Assembly (NCBI GenBank): GCA_023436515.1
Contig: JAEZIV010000357.1
Coordinates: 1-15,934, forward strand
DNA: 15,934 nt
Direction of reading: 5' to 3'
Source: Bacillota bacterium
Lineage (GTDB): Bacteria > Bacillota > Clostridia > Acetivibrionales > DSM-1351
The notes below the pieces were generated by a model. The model had not been told where the DNA came from and made no database searches. It worked only from the letters and a program-made list of their open reading frames with translations. A program made the position numbers and the translations under genes. Each line of letters opens with the position of its first letter. The stretch's first letter is position 1. Positions 7,196 to 14,962 of this stretch are shown here, piece after piece.

Positions 7196-7266
7196 GCCTT
7201 CTATTATACATAGGGCTCTGGCAGTAAACCAGAACAATTAATTACAAAAGTCGGAGGTGTCCTTTC

Positions 7267-8232
7267 ATGAAACTAGGTGTATTTTCTGTATTACTATCCA
7301 ATCAAAATTTAGAGCAAGCATTGAAGTACTTGTCTGAGTCCGGAGTCCAGGCAGTAGAGCTGGGTACCGGGGGATATCCAGGGAATGCTCATGCAAACCC
7401 AGAGGAATTACTGGCAGACGAAGGTAAAATTAAGAACTTAAAAGAACTTGTCAAAAGATATAATCTTGAGATTAGTGCCTTGAGTTGTCACGGTAACCCC
7501 GTACATCCCCAAAAGGAAATAGCGGAGAAATTCCATAGTGATTATGAGAATACAGTTCTACTAGCTGAAAAGCTTGGAGTTAACAGAGTAATTACCTTCT
7601 CTGGCTGTCCCGGAGATTCAGCCCGATCAATGTATCCCAACTGGGTAACCTGTCCATGGCCGGATGATTTTCTTAAGATTTTGGATTACCAGTGGAATGA
7701 TGTTCTTTTACCTTACTGGCAAAAGACAGCAAAGTTCTCTTTAGAGCATGGTGTAGATAAGATATGCCTTGAAATGCATCCGGGCTTCTGTGTATACAAT
7801 CCCGAGTCTCTGTTAAAGCTTAGAGGAGCAATTGGAGAGGTTATTGGAGCAAATTATGATCCGAGTCATTTGTTCTGGCAGGGAATTGATCCCGTAGCAT
7901 CTATAAGAAAGCTTGGATCAGCAATATATCACTTCCATGCGAAGGACACAAAGGTTGATGAGATCAACACAGCAGTAAACGGTGTATTGGATGTAAAGCA
8001 TTATGGAGATGAAATTAATCGTTCCTGGGTATTCAGGTCAGTGGGCTACGGACACGGACACCAGGTATGGAAGGACATAGTCAGCAACCTCAGAATGGTG
8101 GGCTATGACGATGTTCTGAGCATTGAGCATGAAGACAGCTTAATGTCGGTAAATGAAGGACTTCAGAAGGCTATAAGCTTCTTAAAGGATGTTATTGCTT
8201 TTGAAAATGTCGGAGAGATATGGTGGGCATAG
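7267..8232 (+). CDS. Sugar phosphate isomerase/epimerase-type TIM-barrel enzyme
   Basis: The 321-residue protein is a xylose isomerase-like TIM barrel (AP endonuclease family 2 fold). The likely divalent-metal ligands are all in place: Glu169 (CLEMHPGF), Asp198 (NYDPSHLFW), His224 (YHFHAKD) and Glu287 (SIEHED). The N-terminal strand KLGVFSVLL and the motif VELGTGGYPG are typical of the subgroup that accompanies Gfo/Idh/MocA dehydrogenases in sugar, polyol or inositol breakdown. The exact substrate cannot be read from the sequence. GGAGGTG lies 7 nt before the ATG. The dehydrogenase gene starts 39 nt downstream in the same operon, so the product of one may be the substrate of the other. It is cytoplasmic: no signal peptide. 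Length is normal for the family. Confidence 0.92.
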   Translation: MKLGVFSVLLSNQNLEQALKYLSESGVQAVELGTGGYPGNAHANPEELLADEGKIKNLKELVKRYNLEISALSCHGNPVHPQKEIAEKFHSDYENTVLLAEKLGVNRVITFSGCPGDSARSMYPNWVTCPWPDDFLKILDYQWNDVLLPYWQKTAKFSLEHGVDKICLEMHPGFCVYNPESLLKLRGAIGEVIGANYDPSHLFWQGIDPVASIRKLGSAIYHFHAKDTKVDEINTAVNGVLDVKHYGDEINRSWVFRSVGYGHGHQVWKDIVSNLRMVGYDDVLSIEHEDSLMSVNEGLQKAISFLKDVIAFENVGEIWWA

Positions 8233-8259
8233 GTCTGTATAATGAACTTTAGAGAATAT

Positions 8260-8266
8260 GGAGGTG
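8260..8266 (+). promoter_or_regulatory. Ribosome binding site that fixes the dehydrogenase start at GTG 8272
   Basis: GGAGGTG at 8260-8266 lies 5 nt before GTG 8272. The in-frame ATG at 8242 has no ribosome binding site, and starting there would put ten extra residues in front of the Rossmann strand, which normally begins within a few residues of the N-terminus. Confidence 0.8.
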
Positions 8267-8271
8267 TTGTT

Positions 8272-9432
8272 GTGAATGAGATAAATATCGGACTGGTCGG
8301 ATATAAATTTATGGGTAAAGCCCATAGTAACGCCTTTCAAAGGCTGAATATGTTTTTTAACCCCAGCAGCAATATTCGAATGAAGGTTTTATGCGGACGA
8401 GAAGAACAGTGGGTAAAGGAATCTGCCGGGAAATTAGGCTGGGAGGAATATGAAACCTCGTGGGAGAGGCTTGTTGCAAGGCCGGATATTAACCTGATTG
8501 ATATCACTGCGCCAAGTAATGCTCATAAGGAAATAGCCATTGCTGCAGCAGAGAATGGTAAGCATATCTTCTGTGAAAAACCTTTAGCCTTGAATCTGAA
8601 GGATGCCCGCGAGATGCTAGCAGCTGTTGAAAAAAGCGGTGTGAAGCATCAGATCGGTTTTAACTATCGTTTTGCTCCTGCAATTCAGCTGGCAAAAAAA
8701 ATTATAGCTGAGGGAAAATTGGGACAAATTTTTCATTTCCGGGCAAAATACCTGCAGGATTGGATTATTGACCCTGAGTTTCCGTTGGTTTGGAGATTGG
8801 ATAAAAGTGTTGCAGGCTCGGGTTCCCATGGGGATCTAGGTGCACATCTTATTGATATTGCAAGGTTTCTTGTAGGAGATTTCAAAAGTGTTATGGGTAT
8901 GGAAAAAACCTTTATAAAGGAAAGACCAATTGTTGAAAAAATGATTGGTTTGTCCGGAAAGGCACAGGACACAACTCAAAAGGGTCAGGTTACAGTTGAT
9001 GATGCTACATTGTTCTTAACGGAATTTGAAAATGGCGCTCTTGGCTCCTTTGAAGCTACACGGTTTGCAGCCGGACATAAAAATGACATGTCCTTTGAGA
9101 TTAATGGTAGTAAGGGAAGCCTTAAGTTTGAGTTTGAGCGTATGAACGAGCTTCAGTATTACAATGTTGACGATCCTGAAGGACTTCAAGGCTTCAGACT
9201 TATTCAGGCCAGCGAGGAGGTTCATCCTTATATGGCAGCATGGTGGCCTGCGGGACATGTAATAGGCTATGAGCATACCTTTGTTCATGAAATGTATGAA
9301 TTTGTTGAAGCCATAGCTCATGACAGAAAGCTCACACCGGATTTTTATGACGGAATGAAATGCTCCCAGGTGCTTGAGGCAGTAGAGCTTTCAATTGCCG
9401 AGCGGCAATGGGTACAGGTTAATGAAATATAA
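8272..9432 (+). CDS. Gfo/Idh/MocA-family NAD(P)-dependent oxidoreductase
   Basis: From GTG 8272 the protein has 386 residues. The N-terminal Rossmann fold carries a dinucleotide-binding motif near residues 5-18 (IGLVGYKFMGKAHSN, the GxxG form usual in this subgroup). EKP at 102-104 supplies the conserved lysine (Lys103), and GDLGAHLID supplies Asp188 and His192 of the catalytic dyad. Residues about 115-386 form the alpha/beta substrate domain with a C-terminal segment (FYDGMKCSQVLEAVELSIAE) typical of sugar dehydrogenases. The likely reaction is oxidation of a sugar, polyol or cyclitol hydroxyl with NAD(P) in the cytoplasm. It is the second gene of an operon with the TIM-barrel isomerase, the usual pairing in carbohydrate catabolism. 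No sugar transporter or kinase is in the window, so the pathway is incomplete here. A bidirectional terminator follows at 9448. Confidence 0.93.
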   Translation: MNEINIGLVGYKFMGKAHSNAFQRLNMFFNPSSNIRMKVLCGREEQWVKESAGKLGWEEYETSWERLVARPDINLIDITAPSNAHKEIAIAAAENGKHIFCEKPLALNLKDAREMLAAVEKSGVKHQIGFNYRFAPAIQLAKKIIAEGKLGQIFHFRAKYLQDWIIDPEFPLVWRLDKSVAGSGSHGDLGAHLIDIARFLVGDFKSVMGMEKTFIKERPIVEKMIGLSGKAQDTTQKGQVTVDDATLFLTEFENGALGSFEATRFAAGHKNDMSFEINGSKGSLKFEFERMNELQYYNVDDPEGLQGFRLIQASEEVHPYMAAWWPAGHVIGYEHTFVHEMYEFVEAIAHDRKLTPDFYDGMKCSQVLEAVELSIAERQWVQVNEI

Positions 9433-9447
9433 ATGAATATAATAAGA

Positions 9448-9483
9448 GAAAAACCAATCACTTGAGAAATTGATTGGTTTTTC
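9448..9483. terminator. Bidirectional terminator shared by the sugar operon and the exonuclease
   Basis: GAAAAACCAATCA (9448-9460) and TGATTGGTTTTTC (9471-9483) form a perfect 13-bp stem with a 10-nt loop and a T-run at the 3' side on either strand. It lies between convergent genes. The stop codon of the - strand exonuclease (9458-9460) is within the left arm, so its last codons lie in the hairpin. Confidence 0.8.
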
Positions 9484-10201
9484 CCATTTTATAAGCCAGT
9501 AAAATGATACCCTTTTCCTCAGCAGTCATCTCTCGGGCATACATTTTCTCAAACTGCCCTATCAGTCCTTCAATATCAATGACTCGTTTTGGTTGCCTGA
9601 GTGGTTTGACAGGCAGCTCGGACGGATCATAAATTTTAGGCTGTATAAAGGGACTATATATTTTTCTGAAAATTTCTGAAGTATAGTAAGCATCATTGTA
9701 AGCGTCATGGAAAGGATAAGCACCAGGGATGTTTAGAGCCTTAACCGCATGCTCCAATCTTAACAGATGCTTTAATGAATAGTTAAAATAAAGAGAAACA
9801 TAGGGCTGAATATTTATGTATTTTCTTGAAAGAGACTTTAAGCTCAAGCTGTGAAACTCGGCATTCCGGTACAATTCCTTCATGTCTGAGGTGCCCCAGA
9901 CAGCAAAAACAGAGCCGGCTCCTTCTGCGAAATCTATAAACTCCCGGTATACTTCGGGAAAATGAACTTCACTGTCCAGCTGTTGATCAGTAATTCCGGT
10001 CAAATCTGATATGAAGGGATTTACCCTTCTATAAATAGCCGGCTTTACAAATCTATTAAAGGAGCCAACCTTATTTAATGCAGAATCAAGCTTAACGGCA
10101 CCTATCTGTATTATCTCAAAAGGTTGGGACTTAGCGGCATTCCTGACTTCCATGGATGAGAAATCCTGATTAAGCTCAAGATCAAATACTATAAAATTCA
10201 T
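9458..10201 (-). CDS. DEDDh-family 3'-5' exonuclease
   Basis: The 247-residue protein carries the three Exo motifs of the RNase T / DNA polymerase III epsilon family: Exo I Asp7 and Glu9 (FIVFDLELN), Exo II Asp106 (WGTSDMKEL) and Exo III His165 and Asp170 (FHDAYNDA), the DEDDh arrangement. Residues about 1-185 form the exonuclease domain; residues about 186-247 are an extra C-terminal segment with no catalytic motif. It resembles the single-domain clostridial and bacillar exonucleases of the KapD or ERI-1-like type, which trim RNA or DNA from the 3' end in the cytoplasm; the actual substrate is unknown. The start ATG (complement of 10199-10201) is supported by a GGAG about 7 nt upstream on this strand. 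It is transcribed towards the sugar operon and away from pncB. Confidence 0.9.
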   Translation of the reverse strand: MNFIVFDLELNQDFSSMEVRNAAKSQPFEIIQIGAVKLDSALNKVGSFNRFVKPAIYRRVNPFISDLTGITDQQLDSEVHFPEVYREFIDFAEGAGSVFAVWGTSDMKELYRNAEFHSLSLKSLSRKYINIQPYVSLYFNYSLKHLLRLEHAVKALNIPGAYPFHDAYNDAYYTSEIFRKIYSPFIQPKIYDPSELPVKPLRQPKRVIDIEGLIGQFEKMYAREMTAEEKGIILLAYKMGKTNQFLK

Positions 10202-10483
10202 ACTGACTCCATTATATTACTAATTGTTTTGGGCATAGTTCTTAATATTATTCTACATGATAATTCATAATTATACTAATAATGTAGGAGAGGTTTATCA
10301 GGAAAAAATCATATTGAGTATTGCTAGAATATATACAAAGTGATATTGTGAATACACTGACACCTGAGCTTTGCTGACTGTAAGGAGTCTAGTCTTTTAT
10401 TTGGATTACTTGAGCGGGCAGCTTGCCAAGCAGCTAAAGAAATTGCTAATACAGAATGATAAAAATAGAAGGAGTGAGGACTT
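10202..10483. other. Divergent intergenic region with a possible relic reading frame
   Basis: This 282-bp region separates the divergent exonuclease and pncB genes and must hold both promoters. TGCTAGAAT at 10322-10330 is a possible extended -10 for pncB. Two adjacent open stretches without start codons (10318-10377, ending in a TGA, and 10361-10459 in the next frame) read like protein (SDIVNTLTPEL, then LLFGLLERAACQAAKEIANT), which may be the relic of a frameshifted gene. I see no riboswitch or terminator. Confidence 0.35.
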
Positions 10484-11935
10484 ATGAGTATAAATTGGAG
10501 TGATAACAGAAATCTAACCATGCTGACAGATTTTTACGAATTTACAATGGCCAATGGTTTTTATATTAATGGGGTTAAGGATAAGATTGCCTACTTTGAT
10601 ATGTTTTTTAGAAGAGTTCCTGATGGAGGAGGATACGCAATTGTTGCCGGGTTGGAACAGTTAATTGAATATTTAAAGACTTTGAAATTTACCGAAGAAG
10701 ATATTATGTATTTCAGAAGCAAGAAAATGTTCTCGGAGGAGTTCCTGGACTACCTCAGGAGCTTTGAGTTTACGTGCGATGTATGGGCTGTGCCGGAAGG
10801 AACTCCCGTATTTCCTGACGAGCCGATATTAGTTGTAAAAGGGCCGATAATTCAAGCTCAGCTTATCGAAACCATGGTTTTATTAACAATCAACCATCAG
10901 AGTCTTATAGCTACGAAGGCGAACAGAATAGTGAGAGCTTCCCAAGGCAGACCGGTGATGGAATTTGGCTCAAGAAGGGCACATAGCTACGACAGTGCCA
11001 TTTACGGTACTCGTGCAACCTATATAGGGGGCTGTATTGGAACTGCATGTACTATCGCAGATCGAGATATGAATATTCCTGCAACCGGAACAATGGCACA
11101 CAGCTGGATTCAGTTTTTCCCTACGGAGTTGGATGCGTTCAGAGCTTATGCCCAAGTATATCCCAATAATTGTGTTTTTCTGGTGGATACCTACAACGTT
11201 CTAAAATCCGGTGTTCCAAATGCAATCCGTATATTTAATGAAGAGGTTGTTACAAGAGGTTGTAGACCTAAGGGCATAAGGATAGACAGCGGTGATTTAA
11301 CCTATTTGTCCATCCAGGCAAGAAAAATGCTGGATGAAGCAGGTTTTCCCGACTGTAAAATAATTGCGTCAAATTCACTGGATGAGTTTGTTATCAGGGA
11401 GCTCCTGAGTCAGGGTGCAAAAATCGACATATTTGGAGTTGGGGAGAGGTTGATTACATCAAAAAGCGAACCGGTTTTCGGAGGAGTATATAAGCTTGCG
11501 GGTATCGAGGAAAATGGAACTATTGTTCCGAAAATAAAGGTTAGTGAAAATGTTGGAAAAATCACAAATCCTTCACATAAACAGGTATTCAGGTTGTTTG
11601 ATAAAACAAGCGGGAAGGCGATTGCAGATGTTATTACCCTCCATTCAGAGGAAATAGACGATACAAAGCCCTATGAAATCTTTGATCCTGTCCATACCTG
11701 GAAAAGAAAAACCGTAACAAACTTCACTGCAAAAAAGATACTTACAAAAGTGTTTGAAGCAGGGAAATGTATCTACAATAGCCCCGATATCAATACCATC
11801 CGGGATTACTGCAAAATGCAGGTTGATACCATGTGGGATGATGTTTTGAGATTTGATAATCCAAGACAATATTATGTGGACTTATCCCTTGACTTATGGA
11901 AGATAAAACATGAACTATTGAGTAAATACAGCTGA
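10484..11935 (+). CDS. pncB: Nicotinate phosphoribosyltransferase
   Basis: The 483-residue enzyme makes nicotinate mononucleotide from nicotinate and phosphoribosyl pyrophosphate, with ATP hydrolysis, as the entry step of NAD salvage (Preiss-Handler pathway). Family motifs seen: TDFYEFTM (residues 15-22), FGSRRAHS (161-168), the TMAHSW segment with His206, DSGDL (268-272) and GVGERL (318-323), where phosphate and PRPP binding occur in a TIM-like barrel. The length is normal for the bacterial long form. AAGGAG lies 9 nt before the ATG. It is probably monocistronic, with the divergent exonuclease upstream; no terminator follows it directly, and the decayed GntR locus begins only 18 nt after its stop, so transcription may run on to the hairpin at 12803. 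Identification is secure. Confidence 0.97.
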   Translation: MSINWSDNRNLTMLTDFYEFTMANGFYINGVKDKIAYFDMFFRRVPDGGGYAIVAGLEQLIEYLKTLKFTEEDIMYFRSKKMFSEEFLDYLRSFEFTCDVWAVPEGTPVFPDEPILVVKGPIIQAQLIETMVLLTINHQSLIATKANRIVRASQGRPVMEFGSRRAHSYDSAIYGTRATYIGGCIGTACTIADRDMNIPATGTMAHSWIQFFPTELDAFRAYAQVYPNNCVFLVDTYNVLKSGVPNAIRIFNEEVVTRGCRPKGIRIDSGDLTYLSIQARKMLDEAGFPDCKIIASNSLDEFVIRELLSQGAKIDIFGVGERLITSKSEPVFGGVYKLAGIEENGTIVPKIKVSENVGKITNPSHKQVFRLFDKTSGKAIADVITLHSEEIDDTKPYEIFDPVHTWKRKTVTNFTAKKILTKVFEAGKCIYNSPDINTIRDYCKMQVDTMWDDVLRFDNPRQYYVDLSLDLWKIKHELLSKYS

Positions 11936-11953
11936 TATTAATATATAAGATAA

Positions 11954-12731
11954 AGAGGATATGGGATTAATCTTCATACAGTTAATAAGGCTTATTCATT
12001 ACTAAAAAACGATGGTTATGTAAAACTGGATCGCAGAAAAGGTGCCATTATCAATCTTAACTTCCAACAAACCAAGGTGGCTATTATTGAGAGGTTATCG
12101 AATGAAATGCGATGTGTTTTAGCCGAAGCCTTTTGTAAAGGGGTCGAAAGTAATGAAATAGCTGAGCTTGTAAATGAAATTTACAGAAATTTGAAAAAAG
12201 AAAATAAAAGTAGGATTAACTTCTTAACTATCCTCTTTAGTACTGTATTGACGGTAGTAATACCGTTTATAACAGTGATTGGCATGTATATTGCTATTGG
12301 AAGAAGCTCAAAGGGGGATAAGGACAAAGGTTTTCGGAGGAATAATTGCCCTGATTCTGATTGGTGTAATTGTGCTACTTGCATACATGCCCTCATTTAC
12401 CAAGGAGAGACATGTGGAAGTAAGCACTGAATCGATTTCAGTTTCAGGAGTATGGGGCACGCAGATTAATAAGGACCAGATTGAAAAGATAACCATTGAA
12501 CAGCAGCTTCCGCGTGTCTTAATGAAAACAAACGGTGCAGATATAGGCAAGAAACTGTTCGGACATCATAAGCTGGAAGGCTATGATAAATCAATTCTTT
12601 TTATCGGTGATATGACAAAGCCCTTTATAGCTGTACATAAAAAAGACGGAGGGCTGGTACTAATCAATTATGCTGATATTGCCTAGACCCAAGAATTATT
12701 TGATAAAATAAAGAACACCATGGATAAGTAA
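11954..12731 (+). pseudogene. Decayed GntR-type regulator with membrane and PH-like segments
   Basis: The first frame (open from 11954, no start codon) encodes the recognition helix and wing of a GntR (YtrA-like) winged helix: YGINLHTVNKAYSLLKNDGY, then VKLDRRKGAIINL. The usual first 40 or so residues are missing, cut off 18 nt after the pncB stop. It continues through a helical region and a membrane segment (FLTILFSTVLTVVIPFITVI) to a stop at 12430. A second frame, shifted relative to the first, carries another membrane span (IIALILIGVIVLLAYMP, about 12340-12400) and a beta-rich PH-like domain (VSGVWGTQINKDQIEKI onward) to a TAG at 12684-12686. That TAG is inside the match: the frame continues TQELFDKIKNTMDK to a TAA at 12729, the usual end of such domains. 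So there are three lesions: lost 5' end, frameshift or internal deletion near 12300, and a nonsense codon. Less likely, the halves are two small overlapping genes from GTG 12077 and TTG 12279. Confidence 0.65.
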
Positions 12732-12802
12732 GAGAAGAGGCTGTTGGGAAATTTCGATTGCCCTTGTCGAGTAGACAGTGGAAATAAATAAAGTGCTTTT
12801 TC

Positions 12803-12834
12803 AAAGTGTCAATTATGCGATTGACACTTTCTTT
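12803..12834 (+). terminator. Hairpin terminator after the decayed GntR locus
   Basis: AAAGTGTCAAT (12803-12813) and ATTGACACTTT (12820-12830) form a perfect 11-bp stem with a 6-nt loop, followed by the short T-rich tail CTTTA. The T-tract is weak, so efficiency is uncertain. The preceding stretch 12732-12802 holds nothing recognisable. Confidence 0.55.
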
Positions 12835-12875
12835 ATGCTGATAGCTGTTTTATTGATGTATTATCTTATAATTTC

Positions 12876-12950
12876 TCTAAATATAATTTTATCCATACTA
12901 TTTAAATACTCCAAGTGTTATAATATTGCTCGTTGAAAATTATATTTAGA
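12876..12950. repeat. Perfect 15-bp inverted repeat around the ABC exporter promoter
   Basis: TCTAAATATAATTTT at 12876-12890 is the exact reverse complement of AAAATTATATTTAGA at 12936-12950, with 45 bp between. The extended -10 of the ABC gene lies between the arms, and the right arm lies in the predicted leader just before the ribosome binding site. Possible roles are a looped operator pair, or a hairpin in any transcript that reads in from upstream. Confidence 0.6.
12916..12924 (+). promoter_or_regulatory. Extended -10 promoter of the ABC exporter gene
   Basis: TGTTATAAT at 12916-12924 combines a perfect TATAAT with the TGN extension; no good -35 is present. The start would be near 12931, giving a leader of about 33 nt with GGAG at 12954-12957 before ATG 12964. 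Other TATAAT hexamers at 12867 and 12882 lack the extension. Confidence 0.45.
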
Positions 12951-12963
12951 ACCGGAGTGAAGT

Positions 12964-14691
12964 ATGAAACATATAATCAGATTGTTTAGAATGGCAAAGC
13001 CCTGGACCAGATATCTGGTTGTGGCAACAATTGCACTGTTTATGATTTCAGGTATTAACCTTGTTGCACCATACATAACAGCTAAAATAGTGTCTATCAT
13101 GGAAACTGGAAAGTACAAGCAATCAATGAATACTGTTGTTATATTAGCCCTTGTATTATTGGGTCTATTCGCTTTAAGAGCCGTATTTCAGTTCCTGAAT
13201 AACTATTATGCTCATGTTGCCTCCTGGAGCCTGGTGGCCAGAGTGAGAGGCGTTTTGTATGATCATTTTCAGAAGCTTTCCATGAGCTATTATCATGACA
13301 AACAGACAGGGCAGCTAATGTCAAGGGTGGTCAATGACATAAATACCTTTGAAAACCTTATTGCACACGCTATTCCTGATCTTATTACGAATATAGTAAC
13401 CCTCATAGGAGTGCTTGTTATACTCATTATAATAAACCCTATGCTAGCCTTACTGGTATGTATACCTATACCATTTATTGCTTTGTTATCAGTTGTTCTG
13501 AGAAAAATAAGAAAGTACTTTAAGGTTGGTCAGGCCAAAGTAGCTGAGCTGAATGCAGTGCTTCAGGACAATTTTTCCGGGATGAAGGAAATACAGGTAT
13601 TTAACAAACAGGAATACGAGCTTGGCAAGGTTTCAGAAAAATCACAGGAGCATTCATCAGCGCTTATAAAGGCCTTGTTTTATTCCGGCATACTGAACCC
13701 TGCTGTAAACTTCATATCCTCCATAGGAACCGTAATAGTGTTGATTGCCGGACCTCTGCTGGCCTTGAAAACGGGCCTGAGCATATCAGAGGTGGTGGCG
13801 TTTCTCCTTTATCTAAATCTTTTCTACACGCCTATTTCCACTCTTACCAGAATTGTGGAGGATATGCAAATGGCACTCGCCGGTGCAGAAAGAGTGTTTG
13901 AGGTACTGGATACAGAGCCAGACATAAAGGATACACCACAGGCCAAAAAGGTTGGTAAATTGTCAGGTGCTATCGAGTTTAAAAATGTTGTATTTTCATA
14001 TAAGGATAACATTCCTGTTCTCGATGACATAAGCTTTAAAATAAGGTCGGGGCAGATGATTGCACTGGTGGGGCCTACCGGTGTGGGAAAAACAACTGTT
14101 TCTGCTATTATAGCAAGGTTTTATGATCCGAATTCGGGACAGGTATTAATGGATGGAATTGATATAAAGGATATGACACTGGAATCCTTAAGAAATCAAC
14201 TGAGTATTGTACTGCAGGATGTATTTTTGTTCAATGGAACCATCGCTGAAAACATAGCCTATGGATGTAAGGATGCAACTCGGGAACAAATTGAGGAGGC
14301 TGCAAAGACAGCCTGCATTCATGACTATATAGTGTCTTTGCCCGAAGGCTATGAGACTGTAATTGGTGAAAGAGGAGTACGATTAAGCGGAGGACAGAAG
14401 CAGAGAATTTCTATAGCGAGATCAGTTCTCAGAAATTCACCGATACTAATACTGGATGAGGCTACCTCGGCAGTTGATACTGAAACCGAAACAGAAATTC
14501 AACGAGCAATAAATAAGATAGCCGGAACCAGAACGCTTATTGTTATTGCTCACAGACTATCAACCGTAAAAAGGGCAGATAAGATCATCGTTCTGGAAAA
14601 CGGGAAAATTGCTGAAGAGGGACAGCATGAGGAGCTGTTAAGGCTCAATGGAGTTTATTCAAACCTATGCAATATACAGAGCTTGATGTAA
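12964..14691 (+). CDS. ABC half-exporter, permease fused to ATPase
   Basis: The 575-residue protein has the MsbA/LmrA-type layout. Six membrane helices lie at about residues 15-36, 56-76, 134-156, 160-178, 242-264 and 274-292; a nucleotide-binding domain follows at about 330-570. Motifs: Walker A GPTGVGKTT (370-378), a Q-loop in IVLQDVFLFNGT, signature LSGGQKQR (474-481), Walker B LILDEATSAVD with Asp498 and the catalytic Glu499, and the H-loop His530 in IAHRLSTV. All catalytic residues are intact, so it should be an active ATP-driven exporter. It is a half-transporter and the only ABC gene here, so it probably works as a homodimer, exporting a lipid, drug or peptide; no peptidase domain is fused and no peptide substrate gene is seen. 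A strong terminator follows, so it is monocistronic. Substrate unknown. Confidence 0.95.
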   Translation: MKHIIRLFRMAKPWTRYLVVATIALFMISGINLVAPYITAKIVSIMETGKYKQSMNTVVILALVLLGLFALRAVFQFLNNYYAHVASWSLVARVRGVLYDHFQKLSMSYYHDKQTGQLMSRVVNDINTFENLIAHAIPDLITNIVTLIGVLVILIIINPMLALLVCIPIPFIALLSVVLRKIRKYFKVGQAKVAELNAVLQDNFSGMKEIQVFNKQEYELGKVSEKSQEHSSALIKALFYSGILNPAVNFISSIGTVIVLIAGPLLALKTGLSISEVVAFLLYLNLFYTPISTLTRIVEDMQMALAGAERVFEVLDTEPDIKDTPQAKKVGKLSGAIEFKNVVFSYKDNIPVLDDISFKIRSGQMIALVGPTGVGKTTVSAIIARFYDPNSGQVLMDGIDIKDMTLESLRNQLSIVLQDVFLFNGTIAENIAYGCKDATREQIEEAAKTACIHDYIVSLPEGYETVIGERGVRLSGGQKQRISIARSVLRNSPILILDEATSAVDTETETEIQRAINKIAGTRTLIVIAHRLSTVKRADKIIVLENGKIAEEGQHEELLRLNGVYSNLCNIQSLM

Positions 14692-14721
14692 AGCCTTGCA
14701 AGTTAATAAAAATAAGATTAG

Positions 14722-14768
14722 AATGCTTTATCCTGCTAGGTTGTTCGGGATAAGGCATTTTTGTTTTT
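14722..14768 (+). terminator. Rho-independent terminator of the ABC exporter gene
   Basis: AATGCTTTATCCTG (14722-14735) pairs over 14 positions, two being G-T wobbles, with CGGGATAAGGCATT (14746-14759) across a 10-nt loop, followed by TTTGTTTTT (14760-14768). Confidence 0.85.
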
Positions 14769-14828
14769 ATCACCTTACTGCTCAGAGTAAAAATATTTCC
14801 GGTTTTGGTTAAGATTTCATTTTTACTA

Positions 14829-14859
14829 TTGACATTAACGTAATACCAACCTTTATAAT
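14829..14859 (+). promoter_or_regulatory. Promoter with perfect -35 and -10 but a 19-bp spacer
   Basis: TTGACA (14829-14834) and TATAAT (14854-14859) are both perfect, yet separated by 19 bp rather than 17. Overlong spacers with good hexamers are the hallmark of promoters activated by MerR-family proteins. The spacer holds only a weak dyad (ATTA-ACG-TAAT, about 14834-14844). The leader to ATG 14963 is about 97 nt and shows no recognised riboswitch. Confidence 0.45.
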
Positions 14860-14962
14860 TGATATTAGTTGCAAAGGCTCCTGGATAAATTCAAACACTT
14901 TCATTGTTGATAAAAAATGCTCAGAAGTAAGCTTAATTAAAGAGAAAGAGGGTAAATAACTA

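Noticed and set aside
8242..8271. Longer dehydrogenase starting at ATG 8242
   Set aside because: No ribosome binding site precedes it, while GGAGGTG is 5 nt before GTG 8272, and family proteins begin right at the Rossmann strand.
12745..12785. GAGGCTGTTGGG-like string resembling an insertion-sequence end
   Set aside because: No matching inverted end, no target-site duplication and no transposase is visible nearby.
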